Below are positions 36,972 to 46,009 of a DNA stretch of 64,000 bases, piece by piece. Under the pieces are notes generated by a model. It was not told where the DNA came from. It ran no database searches and saw only the letters and a program-made list of their open reading frames with translations. The stretch is from the NCBI GenBank assembly GCA_017643385.1, contig JAEPNN010000008.1, positions 124,001 to 188,000 of the forward strand, given 5' to 3'. Positions within the stretch are counted from its first letter, which is position 1. Each line of letters opens with the position of its first letter. The DNA is from Dinoroseobacter sp. (lineage in GTDB: Bacteria; Pseudomonadota; Alphaproteobacteria; Rhodobacterales; Rhodobacteraceae). Position numbers and translations under genes: made by a program.

Positions 36972-37562
36972 TTACCGGCCTAAAATCCGTCGCACGTAGT
37001 CCTGCGTTTCTGCAAAAGGCGGAACATCGTTGTGCGACGCAACGGCTTCAGGACCTGCGTTATAGGCTGCCAACGCCAAACGCCACGACCCAAACCGCCG
37101 AAACTGTTGGGCAAGATACCGCGCGGCACCATCAAGGTTTTCAGAGGGGACCAAGGGATCAACTCCCAGATCCTGCGCTGTGTCTGGCATCAGCTGTCCC
37201 AGCCCGATGGCTCCTTTGTCGGACACTGCATCTTCGCGCCATCCGCTTTCCTGTTGCACAAGACGCAAAAACAAATCCTGTGGGATCCCATTTAGTTCGG
37301 CCGCTGCGCGTGCCGTTGAAAGATGAGGACCTGTATAGGAACCTCTAAAGCTCGGGATAATTTCTATCTCAGGTTCCGGGCGAAGACGGGCTGAGTTTTG
37401 ATACTGATCGCTCAGACGTCCATCAAGTAGACGCATCTGACTCGAGGACAGGCCCGTTCGTGATCTGCTGGAAAGCGTTGTATCTGCCCAAAGGTTAGCG
37501 TCCGGTACCACGCAAATCGTGGAAACGAAGATTACGAGTGTCCAGGCGGTTCTGCGAGGCAT
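36972..37562 (-). CDS. Lytic transglycosylase (SLT domain)
   Basis: This 196-residue exported enzyme is predicted to cleave peptidoglycan, forming 1,6-anhydromuramyl ends. A hydrophobic N-terminal signal covers about 5-26. The catalytic Glu105 is in LVQQESGWRE, with the family blocks GAIGLGQLMPDTA and LALAAYNAGPEAV. No anchoring domain is present, so it may act freely in the periplasm. It is divergent from ssb. Confidence 0.9.
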   Translation of the reverse strand: MPRRTAWTLVIFVSTICVVPDANLWADTTLSSRSRTGLSSSQMRLLDGRLSDQYQNSARLRPEPEIEIIPSFRGSYTGPHLSTARAAAELNGIPQDLFLRLVQQESGWREDAVSDKGAIGLGQLMPDTAQDLGVDPLVPSENLDGAARYLAQQFRRFGSWRLALAAYNAGPEAVASHNDVPPFAETQDYVRRILGR

Positions 37563-37719
37563 TCAGCCCTCCAATAACGCTCACCGTGTATATAATTCCC
37601 AGCGAAACGCCAGACTAGCCCGTTTTACCAAGAAATTCGCAGCTACACCCTTTGTTAACCACGCTTGGATCAGGTAGGTCGAGAGAGAAACAAGTCGCAG
37701 AATCGTGCTGGAGGACCCC

Positions 37720-38226
37720 ATGGCGGGATCAGTGAACAAAGTCATTTTGATTGGTAATCTTGGGCGTGATCCAGAAGTCCGCACTTTCAATAATGGCGGC
37801 AAAGTCTGCAATCTTCGGATCGCGACATCAGAGACCTGGAAAGATCGGAATACTGGCGAACGACGCGAGAAGACCGAATGGCATTCTGTTGCGATTTTCC
37901 AGGAAGGTCTGGTGCGCATCGCCGAGCAATATTTGCGAAAGGGCTCGAAGGTTTACATCGAGGGCAAATTGCAAACGCGCAAATGGCAGGACCAGTCCGG
38001 TCAGGATAAGTATTCCACCGAAGTTGTCCTTCAGGGTTATGATGGCGTTCTGACCATGCTTGATGGCCGCGGTGAAGGCGGTGGGTCTGGCGGCGGAGGT
38101 TTTGGTGGCGATAGCGGTGGCTATGGTGGTGGAAGCGGCGGATACGGCGGCAATGACGGCAGATTTGGTGGGGCGCAGTCAGGTGGCGGTGGTCGCTCTG
38201 ATCTGGATGACGATATCCCGTTTTAG
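37720..38226 (+). CDS. ssb: Single-stranded DNA-binding protein
   Basis: SSB coats single-stranded DNA in replication and repair. The OB-fold covers about residues 1-110 ([19 protein letters not shown] at the start), a Gly/Ser-rich linker about 118-158, and the C-terminal tip DDDIPF recruits partner proteins. The ATG at 37720 follows GGAGG and gives 168 residues. A TATAAT at 37591-37596 in the gap could serve as -10. I saw no clear SOS box. Confidence 0.96.
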   Translation: MAGSVNKVILIGNLGRDPEVRTFNNGGKVCNLRIATSETWKDRNTGERREKTEWHSVAIFQEGLVRIAEQYLRKGSKVYIEGKLQTRKWQDQSGQDKYSTEVVLQGYDGVLTMLDGRGEGGGSGGGGFGGDSGGYGGGSGGYGGNDGRFGGAQSGGGGRSDLDDDIPF

Positions 38227-38235
38227 GATAGACGC

Positions 38236-39351
38236 TTATCGGGCCAACGCGTCCTGAAGCAAGGCCACCACTGCATCGCGCGGTACATCAGCGGTTAAGA
38301 AGGCTTCGCCTATCCCATTGGCAAGAATAAAGCGCAGCTGGCCGTCGATAACCTTCTTGTCCTGAGACATCAGTTCGACGAGCGCATCGCTTGATGGCAA
38401 TTCGCCCGGAATGTCGTTCAGGTCGGTTTTCATCCCCATGTTCTGCAAATGCGCGCGAACCCGGCTGGGGTCCTCCTGCGAACACAATCCTAGACGGGCT
38501 GATAACTCAAACGCGAGACCACACCCGATGGCCACACCCTCCCCGTGAAGAAGCCGGTCAGAATACCCTGTTGCTGCTTCTAAGGCATGACAGAAAGTAT
38601 GACCCAGATTAAGAAGGGCCCGATCGCCTTGCTCGGTTTCGTCCCTTAGAACGATCTCTGCCTTCATTTCCACAGAACGCTTCACAGCGTAGGTGCGCGC
38701 TTCCATATCGCCTTTGGCAAGCTTGGGACCGGCGTCTTCGAGCCAGTTAAAAAATGCAGCGTCTCCAAGTAGTCCGTATTTGACCACTTCTCCATACCCG
38801 GCCAGAAGATCTCGTTCAGACATCGTGTCCAGAACGCCAATATCTGCCAGAACAAGCTTCGGTTGATGAAATGCACCGATCAGGTTTTTCCCTTGGATTG
38901 CGTTGATCCCAGTTTTGCCACCGACAGAGCTGTCGACCTGGGCAAGCAAACTGGTTGGTATTTGGACAAACCCAACACCACGACGCAGGATTGCGGCGGC
39001 AAACCCAACCAGATCGCCAATGACGCCCCCACCTAAGGCAATGATCAGATCGCGGCGTTCCACCTGTTCCGAAAGCAACCAATCAACAGTTTTTGTCAGG
39101 GAGGGCCAATTCTTGGTCGCTTCGCCGGCCGGTAGCACCAGAGCAGCACTTTCGATGCCTGACGCCGATAGCGCGTTCTGCAGGGCGTTCAGATGCAGGT
39201 CTGCCACGTTCTTGTCCGTGACAATCCTGACCCTTTTGCGGTTCAAAAATGGGTCGATTTCATTCCCTGCCCGTTCAAGAAGACCATTGCCGATCCGAAC
39301 GTCATAGGCCCGATCAGGAAGTGGAACACTGACTGTATAAATGTTAGTCAT
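38236..39351 (-). CDS. aroB: 3-dehydroquinate synthase
   Basis: AroB cyclises DAHP to 3-dehydroquinate using NAD and zinc. The 371-residue enzyme shows LPAGEATKNWPS, ALGGGVIGDLVGFAAAILRRG, DSSVGGKTGIN and the metal-binding NLGHTFCHALE. Its ATG overlaps the aroK stop by 4 bases, the classic aroK-aroB arrangement. It is convergent with ssb, 9 bp apart. Confidence 0.97.
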   Translation of the reverse strand: MTNIYTVSVPLPDRAYDVRIGNGLLERAGNEIDPFLNRKRVRIVTDKNVADLHLNALQNALSASGIESAALVLPAGEATKNWPSLTKTVDWLLSEQVERRDLIIALGGGVIGDLVGFAAAILRRGVGFVQIPTSLLAQVDSSVGGKTGINAIQGKNLIGAFHQPKLVLADIGVLDTMSERDLLAGYGEVVKYGLLGDAAFFNWLEDAGPKLAKGDMEARTYAVKRSVEMKAEIVLRDETEQGDRALLNLGHTFCHALEAATGYSDRLLHGEGVAIGCGLAFELSARLGLCSQEDPSRVRAHLQNMGMKTDLNDIPGELPSSDALVELMSQDKKVIDGQLRFILANGIGEAFLTADVPRDAVVALLQDALAR

Positions 39352-39929
39352 CCTTGGTTGGCACCTAGTTTGCTGGGGCTTTCGGCATTCAATGTCAGGA
39401 CATCTGGACGTGCCAATAAGGCTTTGATCACCTGTGCAGTCATATCCGAGATCGAGTATTCTGAACGGGTTTGAACCCGAAACATTGCCTTTGAATAATG
39501 CGGTGTACGCGCGTCGAAGAGCTCACGAAGCGTCTGTTTTGGATTGTCGGTCAATAGCAAGGGGCGGGTTGTCTTGTGGCGCACGCGTTGCCAAAGCAGG
39601 TCGACGGTAGCATCAAGCCAGAGCGACGCACCTTCTCGGCTGATTTCTTGTCTGTTTTCTGGGCGCAGAAAAGCACCACCCCCTGTTGAAAGTACGCAAG
39701 GGTCAGATTGAAGAAGTCTGGCCAACACCTGGCTTTCTTTCTCCCGAAAGAAGGCTTCCCCGTCCCGTGCAAAGATCTCCGCAATTGTCGCATTTGCCGC
39801 TTTCTCAATTTCGGTATCACTGTCGAGAAACGGGACCTGAAGTTGTCTGGCGAGCTCCATGCCAATTGCGCTTTTGCCGCTTCCCATCATTCCGACAAGC
39901 ACCACGGTTTTGTGCAATTGATAAGCCAA
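39348..39929 (-). CDS. aroK: Shikimate kinase
   Basis: AroK phosphorylates shikimate at the 3-hydroxyl. The P-loop GMMGSGKS is at 13-20, with DSDTEIEKAA and STGGGAFLRPENR (substrate site) after it. No ATG lies upstream of the P-loop. TTG at 39929 is chosen because AAGGTGG sits six bases before it and the product (193 residues) is family-sized. Another TTG at 39989 would add 20 residues without similarity. Confidence 0.93.
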   Translation of the reverse strand: MAYQLHKTVVLVGMMGSGKSAIGMELARQLQVPFLDSDTEIEKAANATIAEIFARDGEAFFREKESQVLARLLQSDPCVLSTGGGAFLRPENRQEISREGASLWLDATVDLLWQRVRHKTTRPLLLTDNPKQTLRELFDARTPHYSKAMFRVQTRSEYSISDMTAQVIKALLARPDVLTLNAESPSKLGANQG

Positions 39930-40091
39930 GCTTCGCCACCTTAGAAAATTGAGATGTCTCTCCCTTGCACGCAGACAGGAGAGCGACAATACCCTAGTGA
40001 CATGTTAGAGTGGTAGAGCAACCAGGTGCGACAAAGATTGCATGGTGTTGCGGTGGTTCTCAAATGAACCGAACTGGAGCAAGACAGGCGA

Positions 40092-40229
40092 ATGATTGGG
40101 TTTCTGTTCAAATTCCTTTTGTTGATTGTGGTCTTGGGTGCGATTGGTCTGGTTGGCTACGCGTATTTTGCAGATATGACGCCCCCACAAACCGAGATTA
40201 ATCAATCAATTGAGCTGTCTCTTGATTAA
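40092..40229 (+). CDS. 45-residue single-pass membrane peptide
   Basis: ATG at 40092 opens a 45-codon frame: MIGFLFKFLLLIVVLGAIGL begins a hydrophobic helix of about 22 residues, followed by GYAYFADMTPP and an acidic end. An upstream AGGCG may be a weak ribosome-binding site. It overlaps the start of the next gene by 20 bp. The clean start, helix and coupling argue for a real gene of unknown function. Confidence 0.6.
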   Translation: MIGFLFKFLLLIVVLGAIGLVGYAYFADMTPPQTEINQSIELSLD

Positions 40230-41754
40230 GTATTTCAAAGGGACACTGGCGCTTATCATCGTCGCGCTGACACCTGTTAAAGCGCAGGAATCTGTTTCCA
40301 ATGGACCGATGTCAGCGATTGATTGGTTGTCTGATACGGTTGTTGTGCCGCCCAGTTCCGGCCTTGGGTCAGAAGGCCTGATCGGCGATTCTGTAACAAC
40401 CGAAGCGATCGAAACGGCTCCGCTTGAAACGCTTGCTATCGACGGCGTAGGGCTTTTGCCGTCCCGCGTTACAGGGCTTCCACCGGATTTTTGGGGGCCG
40501 ACCAGTGTCAAAGACTTGGTAACTCTGATTGGTGATTTACGATTGGATCTGCCAGGTCCGGCCCGCGAACTGTTGTTCCAGATCTTGCTTGCGGAACTTG
40601 ATCCGCCTGTCGACGCAGGTCCGGACCACGCCCTGTTTCTCGCGCGAATCGACGCATTGCTTCGGTTTGGAGCGTTAGAGCAGGCGCAGGCCCTCCTGGA
40701 ACGCGCTGGTCCGACAGATGCCTCCCTGTTTCGCCGCTGGTTCGACGTCAGCTTGCTGTCAGGAAACGAAGATCGGGCCTGTGCGGTCATGCGCGCGGCC
40801 CCGGATGTTGCGCCCACCTTTTCTGCACGCATCTTTTGTTTGGCGCGTGGCAATGATTGGTCTGCGGCGGCGCTGTCTCTTGATACAGCGCGTGCCCTGG
40901 GCGTACTGAGCGAAGAGGATGATATCTTACTCGCACGCTTTCTTGATCCTGAACTTTTTGAGGGGCAACCGATGGCGCCCCTGCCCTCGCCGCTTACGCC
41001 TTTGAGTTACCGAATGCTGGTTGCGCTTGGGGAGGCGCCAAGCACGACAACCCTACCAATTGCTTTCGCCCACGCGGCGCTCGAACCGGTTACAGGGTGG
41101 AAGGCACGTTTGGAAGCCGCCGAACGCCTTGTGCGCACGGGTGGTCTTGCGCCAACGCAGTTGTTTGCTTTGTACACCGAACGCCGTGCCGCAGCCTCGG
41201 GTGGTCTATGGGAACGCGTCTCGTCTGTCCAAGCGGTAGATGCAGCCCTTCTTGGAGGAGATGATGAGGCGCTTTGGGAAGCGCTCCCGCGCGCAGCGCG
41301 TGAATTGGATGGGGGGCGTCTCTTCGAGGCGTTTGCGCAGCACTACGGTCCAAGACTGGCCGAGCGGCCGGTTCCCAAGACACAGGCCCAGTTGCGAGAT
41401 CGTGCTGTGTTGCTGTCTTCTGCGGCTGAAACAGCTGCGCAGAGCGTGAAAGACCCTTATCTCGCCGCGATCGCGCAAGGTTTGCCACCTGTCGGCGGGC
41501 CAGATGACGCGCTTCATTCCGCGATCGCAAGCGCTTTTCAGCCCAGTGGTGGCGCAGTTCCGGACACGTTCGAAGCACTGATCGCGCAAGGACGACTGGG
41601 CGAAACTGTTCTACGCAGTCTGGCACTTCTGAACGCGATCAATCCTGATCCCGGGGATGTTGAGGCTGCATTGTCCATTCTGCGACGCCTTGGGTTTGAG
41701 TCTTCCGCGCGAGCCACGGCATTGTCGCTCTTGTTGGCAAATGGTGAGGAATGA
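40210..41754 (+). CDS. Exported protein of unknown function, helical-repeat-like
   Basis: This 514-residue protein begins with a signal peptide (IKYFKGTLALIIVALTPVKA) and continues as an alanine- and leucine-rich, largely helical protein resembling tandem helical repeats. I recognise no catalytic motif. The likely start is TTG at 40210, or TTG at 40222; both overlap the small membrane peptide gene. The stop overlaps xerD by 4 bases, so the three genes probably form one operon. It may be a periplasmic scaffold, which is inference. Confidence 0.75.
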   Translation: MSCLLIKYFKGTLALIIVALTPVKAQESVSNGPMSAIDWLSDTVVVPPSSGLGSEGLIGDSVTTEAIETAPLETLAIDGVGLLPSRVTGLPPDFWGPTSVKDLVTLIGDLRLDLPGPARELLFQILLAELDPPVDAGPDHALFLARIDALLRFGALEQAQALLERAGPTDASLFRRWFDVSLLSGNEDRACAVMRAAPDVAPTFSARIFCLARGNDWSAAALSLDTARALGVLSEEDDILLARFLDPELFEGQPMAPLPSPLTPLSYRMLVALGEAPSTTTLPIAFAHAALEPVTGWKARLEAAERLVRTGGLAPTQLFALYTERRAAASGGLWERVSSVQAVDAALLGGDDEALWEALPRAARELDGGRLFEAFAQHYGPRLAERPVPKTQAQLRDRAVLLSSAAETAAQSVKDPYLAAIAQGLPPVGGPDDALHSAIASAFQPSGGAVPDTFEALIAQGRLGETVLRSLALLNAINPDPGDVEAALSILRRLGFESSARATALSLLLANGEE

Positions 41755-42674
41755 ACGACGCATCGAGGGCGATTTCAGCGTTTCTTGAAGCTCAGGCGGC
41801 AGAACGCAACGCTGCACAAAATACAAGGTTGGGCTATGGGCGCGATCTGGTCGACTTCACCGATTGGTTGAGCGGCAAAAGTATTGAGTTGGAAGATGTC
41901 GATCGTGAGAAAATAGAAGCCTACCTTGTGCATTGTGAAGCGCAGGGCTTTAGTCGTGCGACGCGCGCGCGGCGCTTGTCTTCCATTCGTCAGTTCTTCC
42001 GATTTGCGTATGAGGAACGTTGGCGACAGGATAACCCCGCATTGCAAGTTCAGGGTCCAGGACGTTCCAAACGCTTGCCAAAAACACTAACTGAAAGTGA
42101 TGTGGAAGCATTGCTCGCTGGTGCACGATCTGCAGCAAGGTCCAAAGCGGACCGGCTAAGAGATACGTGCCTGATGGAACTTCTTTACGCCACGGGTATG
42201 CGGGTCAGTGAGCTTGTCGAGCTTCCGCTATCCGCGGCAAAGGGCGATCCACGCATGCTTATGGTGCGAGGTAAAGGTGGCAAGGAACGTATGGTACCAT
42301 TGTCGACACCTGCACGCGCAGCGGTGGGTGCCTGGCTGGGACATATTGCAAACCTTCCGGAATATGAAAACGAAGAACCCAGATTTCTTTTCCCCTCACG
42401 CGGGGCTTCAGGTCACCTGACCCGCCATCGTGTCTACGGAATTATCAAGACTATCGCTCTGGCAGCAGGCCTTGATCCCGCCCGTGTGACACCGCATGTT
42501 TTAAGGCATGCGTTCGCCACCCATCTGCTGGCCAATGGCGCTGATCTCAGAGCGATTCAAACTTTGCTCGGACACGCAGATATTGCGACAACAGAAATAT
42601 ACACCCATGTTCTGGAGGCCCGGTTGAAGGACCTGGTGCTCACCCACCATCCTTTGGCACAGGCAGAAGAGTAA
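41751..42674 (+). CDS. xerD: Tyrosine recombinase XerD
   Basis: XerD acts with XerC at dif to resolve chromosome dimers. The 307-residue protein has the N-terminal SAM-like DNA-binding domain (residues 1-100) and catalytic Arg151 (ATGMRVSEL), Lys176 region, His249 and Arg252 (HVLRHAFATHLL), His275 (LLGHADI) and Tyr284. Chromosomal setting and length support XerD rather than a phage integrase; XerC is not in the window. Confidence 0.9.
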   Translation: MNDASRAISAFLEAQAAERNAAQNTRLGYGRDLVDFTDWLSGKSIELEDVDREKIEAYLVHCEAQGFSRATRARRLSSIRQFFRFAYEERWRQDNPALQVQGPGRSKRLPKTLTESDVEALLAGARSAARSKADRLRDTCLMELLYATGMRVSELVELPLSAAKGDPRMLMVRGKGGKERMVPLSTPARAAVGAWLGHIANLPEYENEEPRFLFPSRGASGHLTRHRVYGIIKTIALAAGLDPARVTPHVLRHAFATHLLANGADLRAIQTLLGHADIATTEIYTHVLEARLKDLVLTHHPLAQAEE

Positions 42675-42738
42675 GGCCGCTTGAAGGTTGCAGGCTGCGT
42701 GCCCATAACACTTACGAACTTAACGCTCGGCAAAAACG

Positions 42739-44046
42739 ATGGATATGACCACACTCGACAGCAGCTTTTGGATTACGGCAGGCGTAATCCTGGCATTGCT
42801 GGTCTGCTCAGGCTTCTTTTCCGGCTCTGAAACGGCTCTGACCGCTGCGTCGCGCGGCAAGTTACGTTCCATGGCTGATCGCGATAAGATCTCTGGCGCC
42901 AAGAAGGCTCTGGATCTCAAGGAAGACAACGAGCGCCTAATTGGCGGCATCCTGCTCGGGAATAACCTCGCAAACATCTTGGCCACATCGCTTGCAACGG
43001 CCTTGTTCACGCGTGCTTTCGGGGAATCCGGTGTTGCGTTGGCTACCTTGGTGATGACAGCCATGGTGCTGGTTTTCGCCGAGGTCCTGCCGAAAACATA
43101 TGCCATCAATGATCCGGAAAAGACGGCGTCTCGGGCTGCGTCCACGATTAGTATTGTGATCACCTTACTGTCGCCAGTTGTTGCTGCAGTGCGCTTGATT
43201 GTTCGTGGCGTGTTGCGTCCCTTTGGGGTTCGGATTGAGGCCGGTGCAAACATGTTGTCGGTCCGCGAAGAGATCGTAGGCGCGTTGAGCATCGGTCATT
43301 CAGAAGGTGTCGTTGAAAAAGAAGACCGCGACCGTCTGCTGGGGGCTCTCGATCTTGGGGATCGAACGGTCGAAGAGATCATGCTCCACCGTTCGAAAAT
43401 CGAAATGATTGATGCAGATGATCCCCCAGAGAAGATCTTGTCTCAATGTTTAGAAAGCGCCCATACGCGCTTGCCCATTTTTCGGGAAGATCGCGAAAAC
43501 ATCATAGGGATCATCCACGCAAAGAACTTGTTGCGCGCGATGGACAAATTGATGCGCGGGCCTGACGCATCAGAGGCTGCTTTGTCGGTTTTCAAAGTAA
43601 CCGATGTGGCCATGACCCCCTATTTCGTACCCGAGACCACCACTCTGGACGATCAGATGCGCCAGTTTCTGAAACGGCATACGCATTTTGCTTTGGTGAT
43701 TGACGAATACGGTGCCCTTCAAGGTCTCATAACTTTGGAAGATATCCTTGAGGAAATTGTGGGGGAGATCACCGACGAATTTGATCCCTCAGCAGACTAC
43801 CCTGTCCGTTCCATGGACGATGGCAGCTACCTGATCGATGGTGCCATGACTATTCGCGACCTCAATCGTGCGACAGATTGGAGCTTGCCTGACGAAGAGG
43901 CCAATACGGTCGCAGGACTTGTGATCCACGAAGCACAGACAATCCCAACACAAGGCCAAGTGTTTTCTTTCCATGGCTTCCGGTTTGAAGTCGTAAGCCG
44001 AAAGGACAATCGCCTGGTACGTCTGAAGGTGCGAGAGCTGTCCTAG
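42739..44046 (+). CDS. CorC/HlyC-family (CNNM-type) membrane protein
   Basis: This 435-residue protein has a DUF21 membrane domain (residues 1-190, four hydrophobic segments, CSGFFSGSETALTAASRGKLR), two CBS domains at about 210-335 and a CorC_HlyC domain at about 350-432. Family members are implicated in magnesium and cobalt export. The stop TAG shares CTAG with the stop of the convergent HerA-like gene. Confidence 0.9.
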   Translation: MDMTTLDSSFWITAGVILALLVCSGFFSGSETALTAASRGKLRSMADRDKISGAKKALDLKEDNERLIGGILLGNNLANILATSLATALFTRAFGESGVALATLVMTAMVLVFAEVLPKTYAINDPEKTASRAASTISIVITLLSPVVAAVRLIVRGVLRPFGVRIEAGANMLSVREEIVGALSIGHSEGVVEKEDRDRLLGALDLGDRTVEEIMLHRSKIEMIDADDPPEKILSQCLESAHTRLPIFREDRENIIGIIHAKNLLRAMDKLMRGPDASEAALSVFKVTDVAMTPYFVPETTTLDDQMRQFLKRHTHFALVIDEYGALQGLITLEDILEEIVGEITDEFDPSADYPVRSMDDGSYLIDGAMTIRDLNRATDWSLPDEEANTVAGLVIHEAQTIPTQGQVFSFHGFRFEVVSRKDNRLVRLKVRELS

Positions 44047-45593
44047 CGGCCTTTGAAGAGTCCTCCAAGAATACCGCGCACCATGCGTCTGCCTGTCGTA
44101 CCAGTGAGTTCTTTCATGACCATCTCCGTCATGGCCGTGCCAAAGTCCTGTTCTCGAGCAGACCGGCGCGACGTAGAGCGTGTTACACGTGTTCCTGAAT
44201 ATCGGCGCGCTGCCCTATATTCACGTTCTAGCGCTGGTGCCTCTTCTTCAGCGGCCTCCGCCGCCTCGGCCTCTGCGGCCGCTTTCTCCGCACGTGCTTT
44301 GAGAACTTCATAAGCCGACTTTCGGTCCAGTCTGGTGTCATATTTTCCAGATACTGGGGAATATGCTAGAGTTTCAGCCCGCTCCATCGGCGACACAGGT
44401 CCCAGCTGCGAACTGGGTGGTCGGATCAAGGTGCGTTGGGCCATGCCAGGGATGCCTTTGCGCTGAAGGAAACTCGTGATAGCTTCACCAACCCCAACCT
44501 CGCGAATGGCGGTCTCAATATCCAGATCCGGGTTATCTCGATAGGTTTGTGCCGCGAGTTTTAGGGCCTTGCGGTCGCGTGCCGTGTAAGCACGTAGTGC
44601 GTGCTGAATGCGGTTTCCCAACTGACCCAAAATGTCTTCCGGAACGTCATCGGGGTTTTGGGTGCAGAAATAGACGCCTACACCTTTCGACCGGATCAAT
44701 CGTGCAACCTGTTCCACTTTGTCGACCAGCGCCTTTGGCGCGTCGTCAAATAACAAATGTGCTTCATCAAAAAAGAAGACGAGTTTTGGTTTGTCCGGGT
44801 CACCAACTTCAGGCAAGGATTCGAATAACTCGCTCAGCAACCACAGTAAGAACGTCGCATAAAGCCGTGGAGAGGCCATTAATTTGTCAGCAGACAGGAT
44901 GTTGATCTGACCGTAGCCTTCCGGCGTGACGTGAAAAAGATCTGCTAGTTCTAAAGCCGGTTCTCCGAAAAGTTCGGTACCTCCCTGATTTTCAAGAACA
45001 AGAAGACGGCGTTGGATTGCGCCAATCGAGGCCACTGAAATATTGCCGTAACGCAGGCTCAGGTCTTTTCGCGCCTCACCCAACCAGACAAGCAGTGCCT
45101 GTAAGTCCTTGAGATCGAACAATGCGAGGCCTTGTTCATCTGCCACTCGGAACGCAATATTCAAAACGCCTTCCTGCGCTTCAGTGAGCTCCAACAGTCG
45201 GCTGAGCAGCAGCGGCCCCATCTCAGCCACAGTTGTGCGAACAGGATGGCCATCTTTTCCGAACATGTCCCAGAAGGTGACTGGAAAAGCTTCATAGGCG
45301 TAACTGTCCAGGACCCCAATCTTCTCAGCGCGTTCCAGAAACGTCCCGTGAAGCTTGTGGGCTGCGCTTCCTGCACGCGACAGGCCTGAAAGGTCCCCTT
45401 TCACGTCAGACAGGAAAACTGGAACTCCCATCTTTGAGAACCCTTCAGCTAGGATTTGCAGCGTGACTGTTTTACCGGTGCCTGTTGCGCCAGCGATCAA
45501 ACCATGGCGATTGGCATAATCCAGGCGCACAAATTGGCCTTCCCCATATTCGGCGCCTCCACCCCCTACGAATATCTGGTCTGATTGGTGCAT
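44043..45593 (-). CDS. HerA-like ATPase (DUF853)
   Basis: This 516-residue protein is a P-loop ATPase of the HerA/FtsK-like group. Walker A GATGTGKT is at 35-42, LSDVKGDLSG follows near 60, and Walker B KLVFFFDEAHLLF is near 250. The C-terminal part is an Ala/Glu-rich predicted coiled coil. The family (DUF853) is widespread but its role is unclear. The ATG at 45593 has GAGG seven bases upstream. Confidence 0.87.
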   Translation of the reverse strand: MHQSDQIFVGGGGAEYGEGQFVRLDYANRHGLIAGATGTGKTVTLQILAEGFSKMGVPVFLSDVKGDLSGLSRAGSAAHKLHGTFLERAEKIGVLDSYAYEAFPVTFWDMFGKDGHPVRTTVAEMGPLLLSRLLELTEAQEGVLNIAFRVADEQGLALFDLKDLQALLVWLGEARKDLSLRYGNISVASIGAIQRRLLVLENQGGTELFGEPALELADLFHVTPEGYGQINILSADKLMASPRLYATFLLWLLSELFESLPEVGDPDKPKLVFFFDEAHLLFDDAPKALVDKVEQVARLIRSKGVGVYFCTQNPDDVPEDILGQLGNRIQHALRAYTARDRKALKLAAQTYRDNPDLDIETAIREVGVGEAITSFLQRKGIPGMAQRTLIRPPSSQLGPVSPMERAETLAYSPVSGKYDTRLDRKSAYEVLKARAEKAAAEAEAAEAAEEEAPALEREYRAARRYSGTRVTRSTSRRSAREQDFGTAMTEMVMKELTGTTGRRMVRGILGGLFKGR

Positions 45594-46009
45594 TTTACGC
45601 CTCACGCTCGAAACAATCTCTTATCAGACATTACATTCTTCACCTTGGTGTGCCAGCCTTGTCGCCGCATCGATGTCCCACTTGTGCCTTGTCGGTAATT
45701 TTTATCGCAGGTGAACCAACGGTGTTTTATGGTGCGGATTTTTTTACAGATTTATTGAAGTTTTTCCCCTGTTTTCCCTGTTGACGCACTCGCCGAGAGA
45801 CCGTAGCGTGCAGCTCATAAAGAAGTCGGCCAGTCCGACGGGGAGAAAAAAAATCGAAAAGAGGTCTGTTCGCAGGCCTCTTTTTGCATTCTACGAGATG
45901 ACATTTGATTGTGCGGATGTTGGCCGACAGATGCGGTTTCGGACTGACAATCATTCGCGCTGCATGTAAGCTTTCCCAAATCTGAATTTCACTTGGGAGG
46001 AAGGACCGA
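45594..46009 (+). promoter_or_regulatory. 416-bp intergenic region with possible small RNA or attenuator
   Basis: No credible protein gene is present. On the plus strand a TTGACG (45781-45786) is followed after 17 bases by TAGCGT. Then come a small GTCGG/CCGAC hairpin (45825-45839), an A-rich stretch and a strong terminator (45857-45885). A tandem TTCCCCTGTTTTCCCTGTT motif lies just before (45764-45782). The last 120 bp carry the ialB promoter region and its GGGAGGAAGG ribosome-binding site. Confidence 0.45.
45857..45885 (+). terminator. Rho-independent terminator with a TTCG tetraloop
   Basis: AAAAGAGGTCTG pairs with CAGGCCTCTTTTT around TTCG, with one T-G wobble. It is a very stable structure. 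No plus-strand gene precedes it (the upstream gene is on the minus strand), and ialB begins 125 bp later. Confidence 0.85.

Noticed and set aside
45781-45969. Plus-strand 62-codon frame in the same gap
   Set aside because: It begins with TTG, runs through the terminator hairpin and is rich in Arg and Lys without a recognisable fold.
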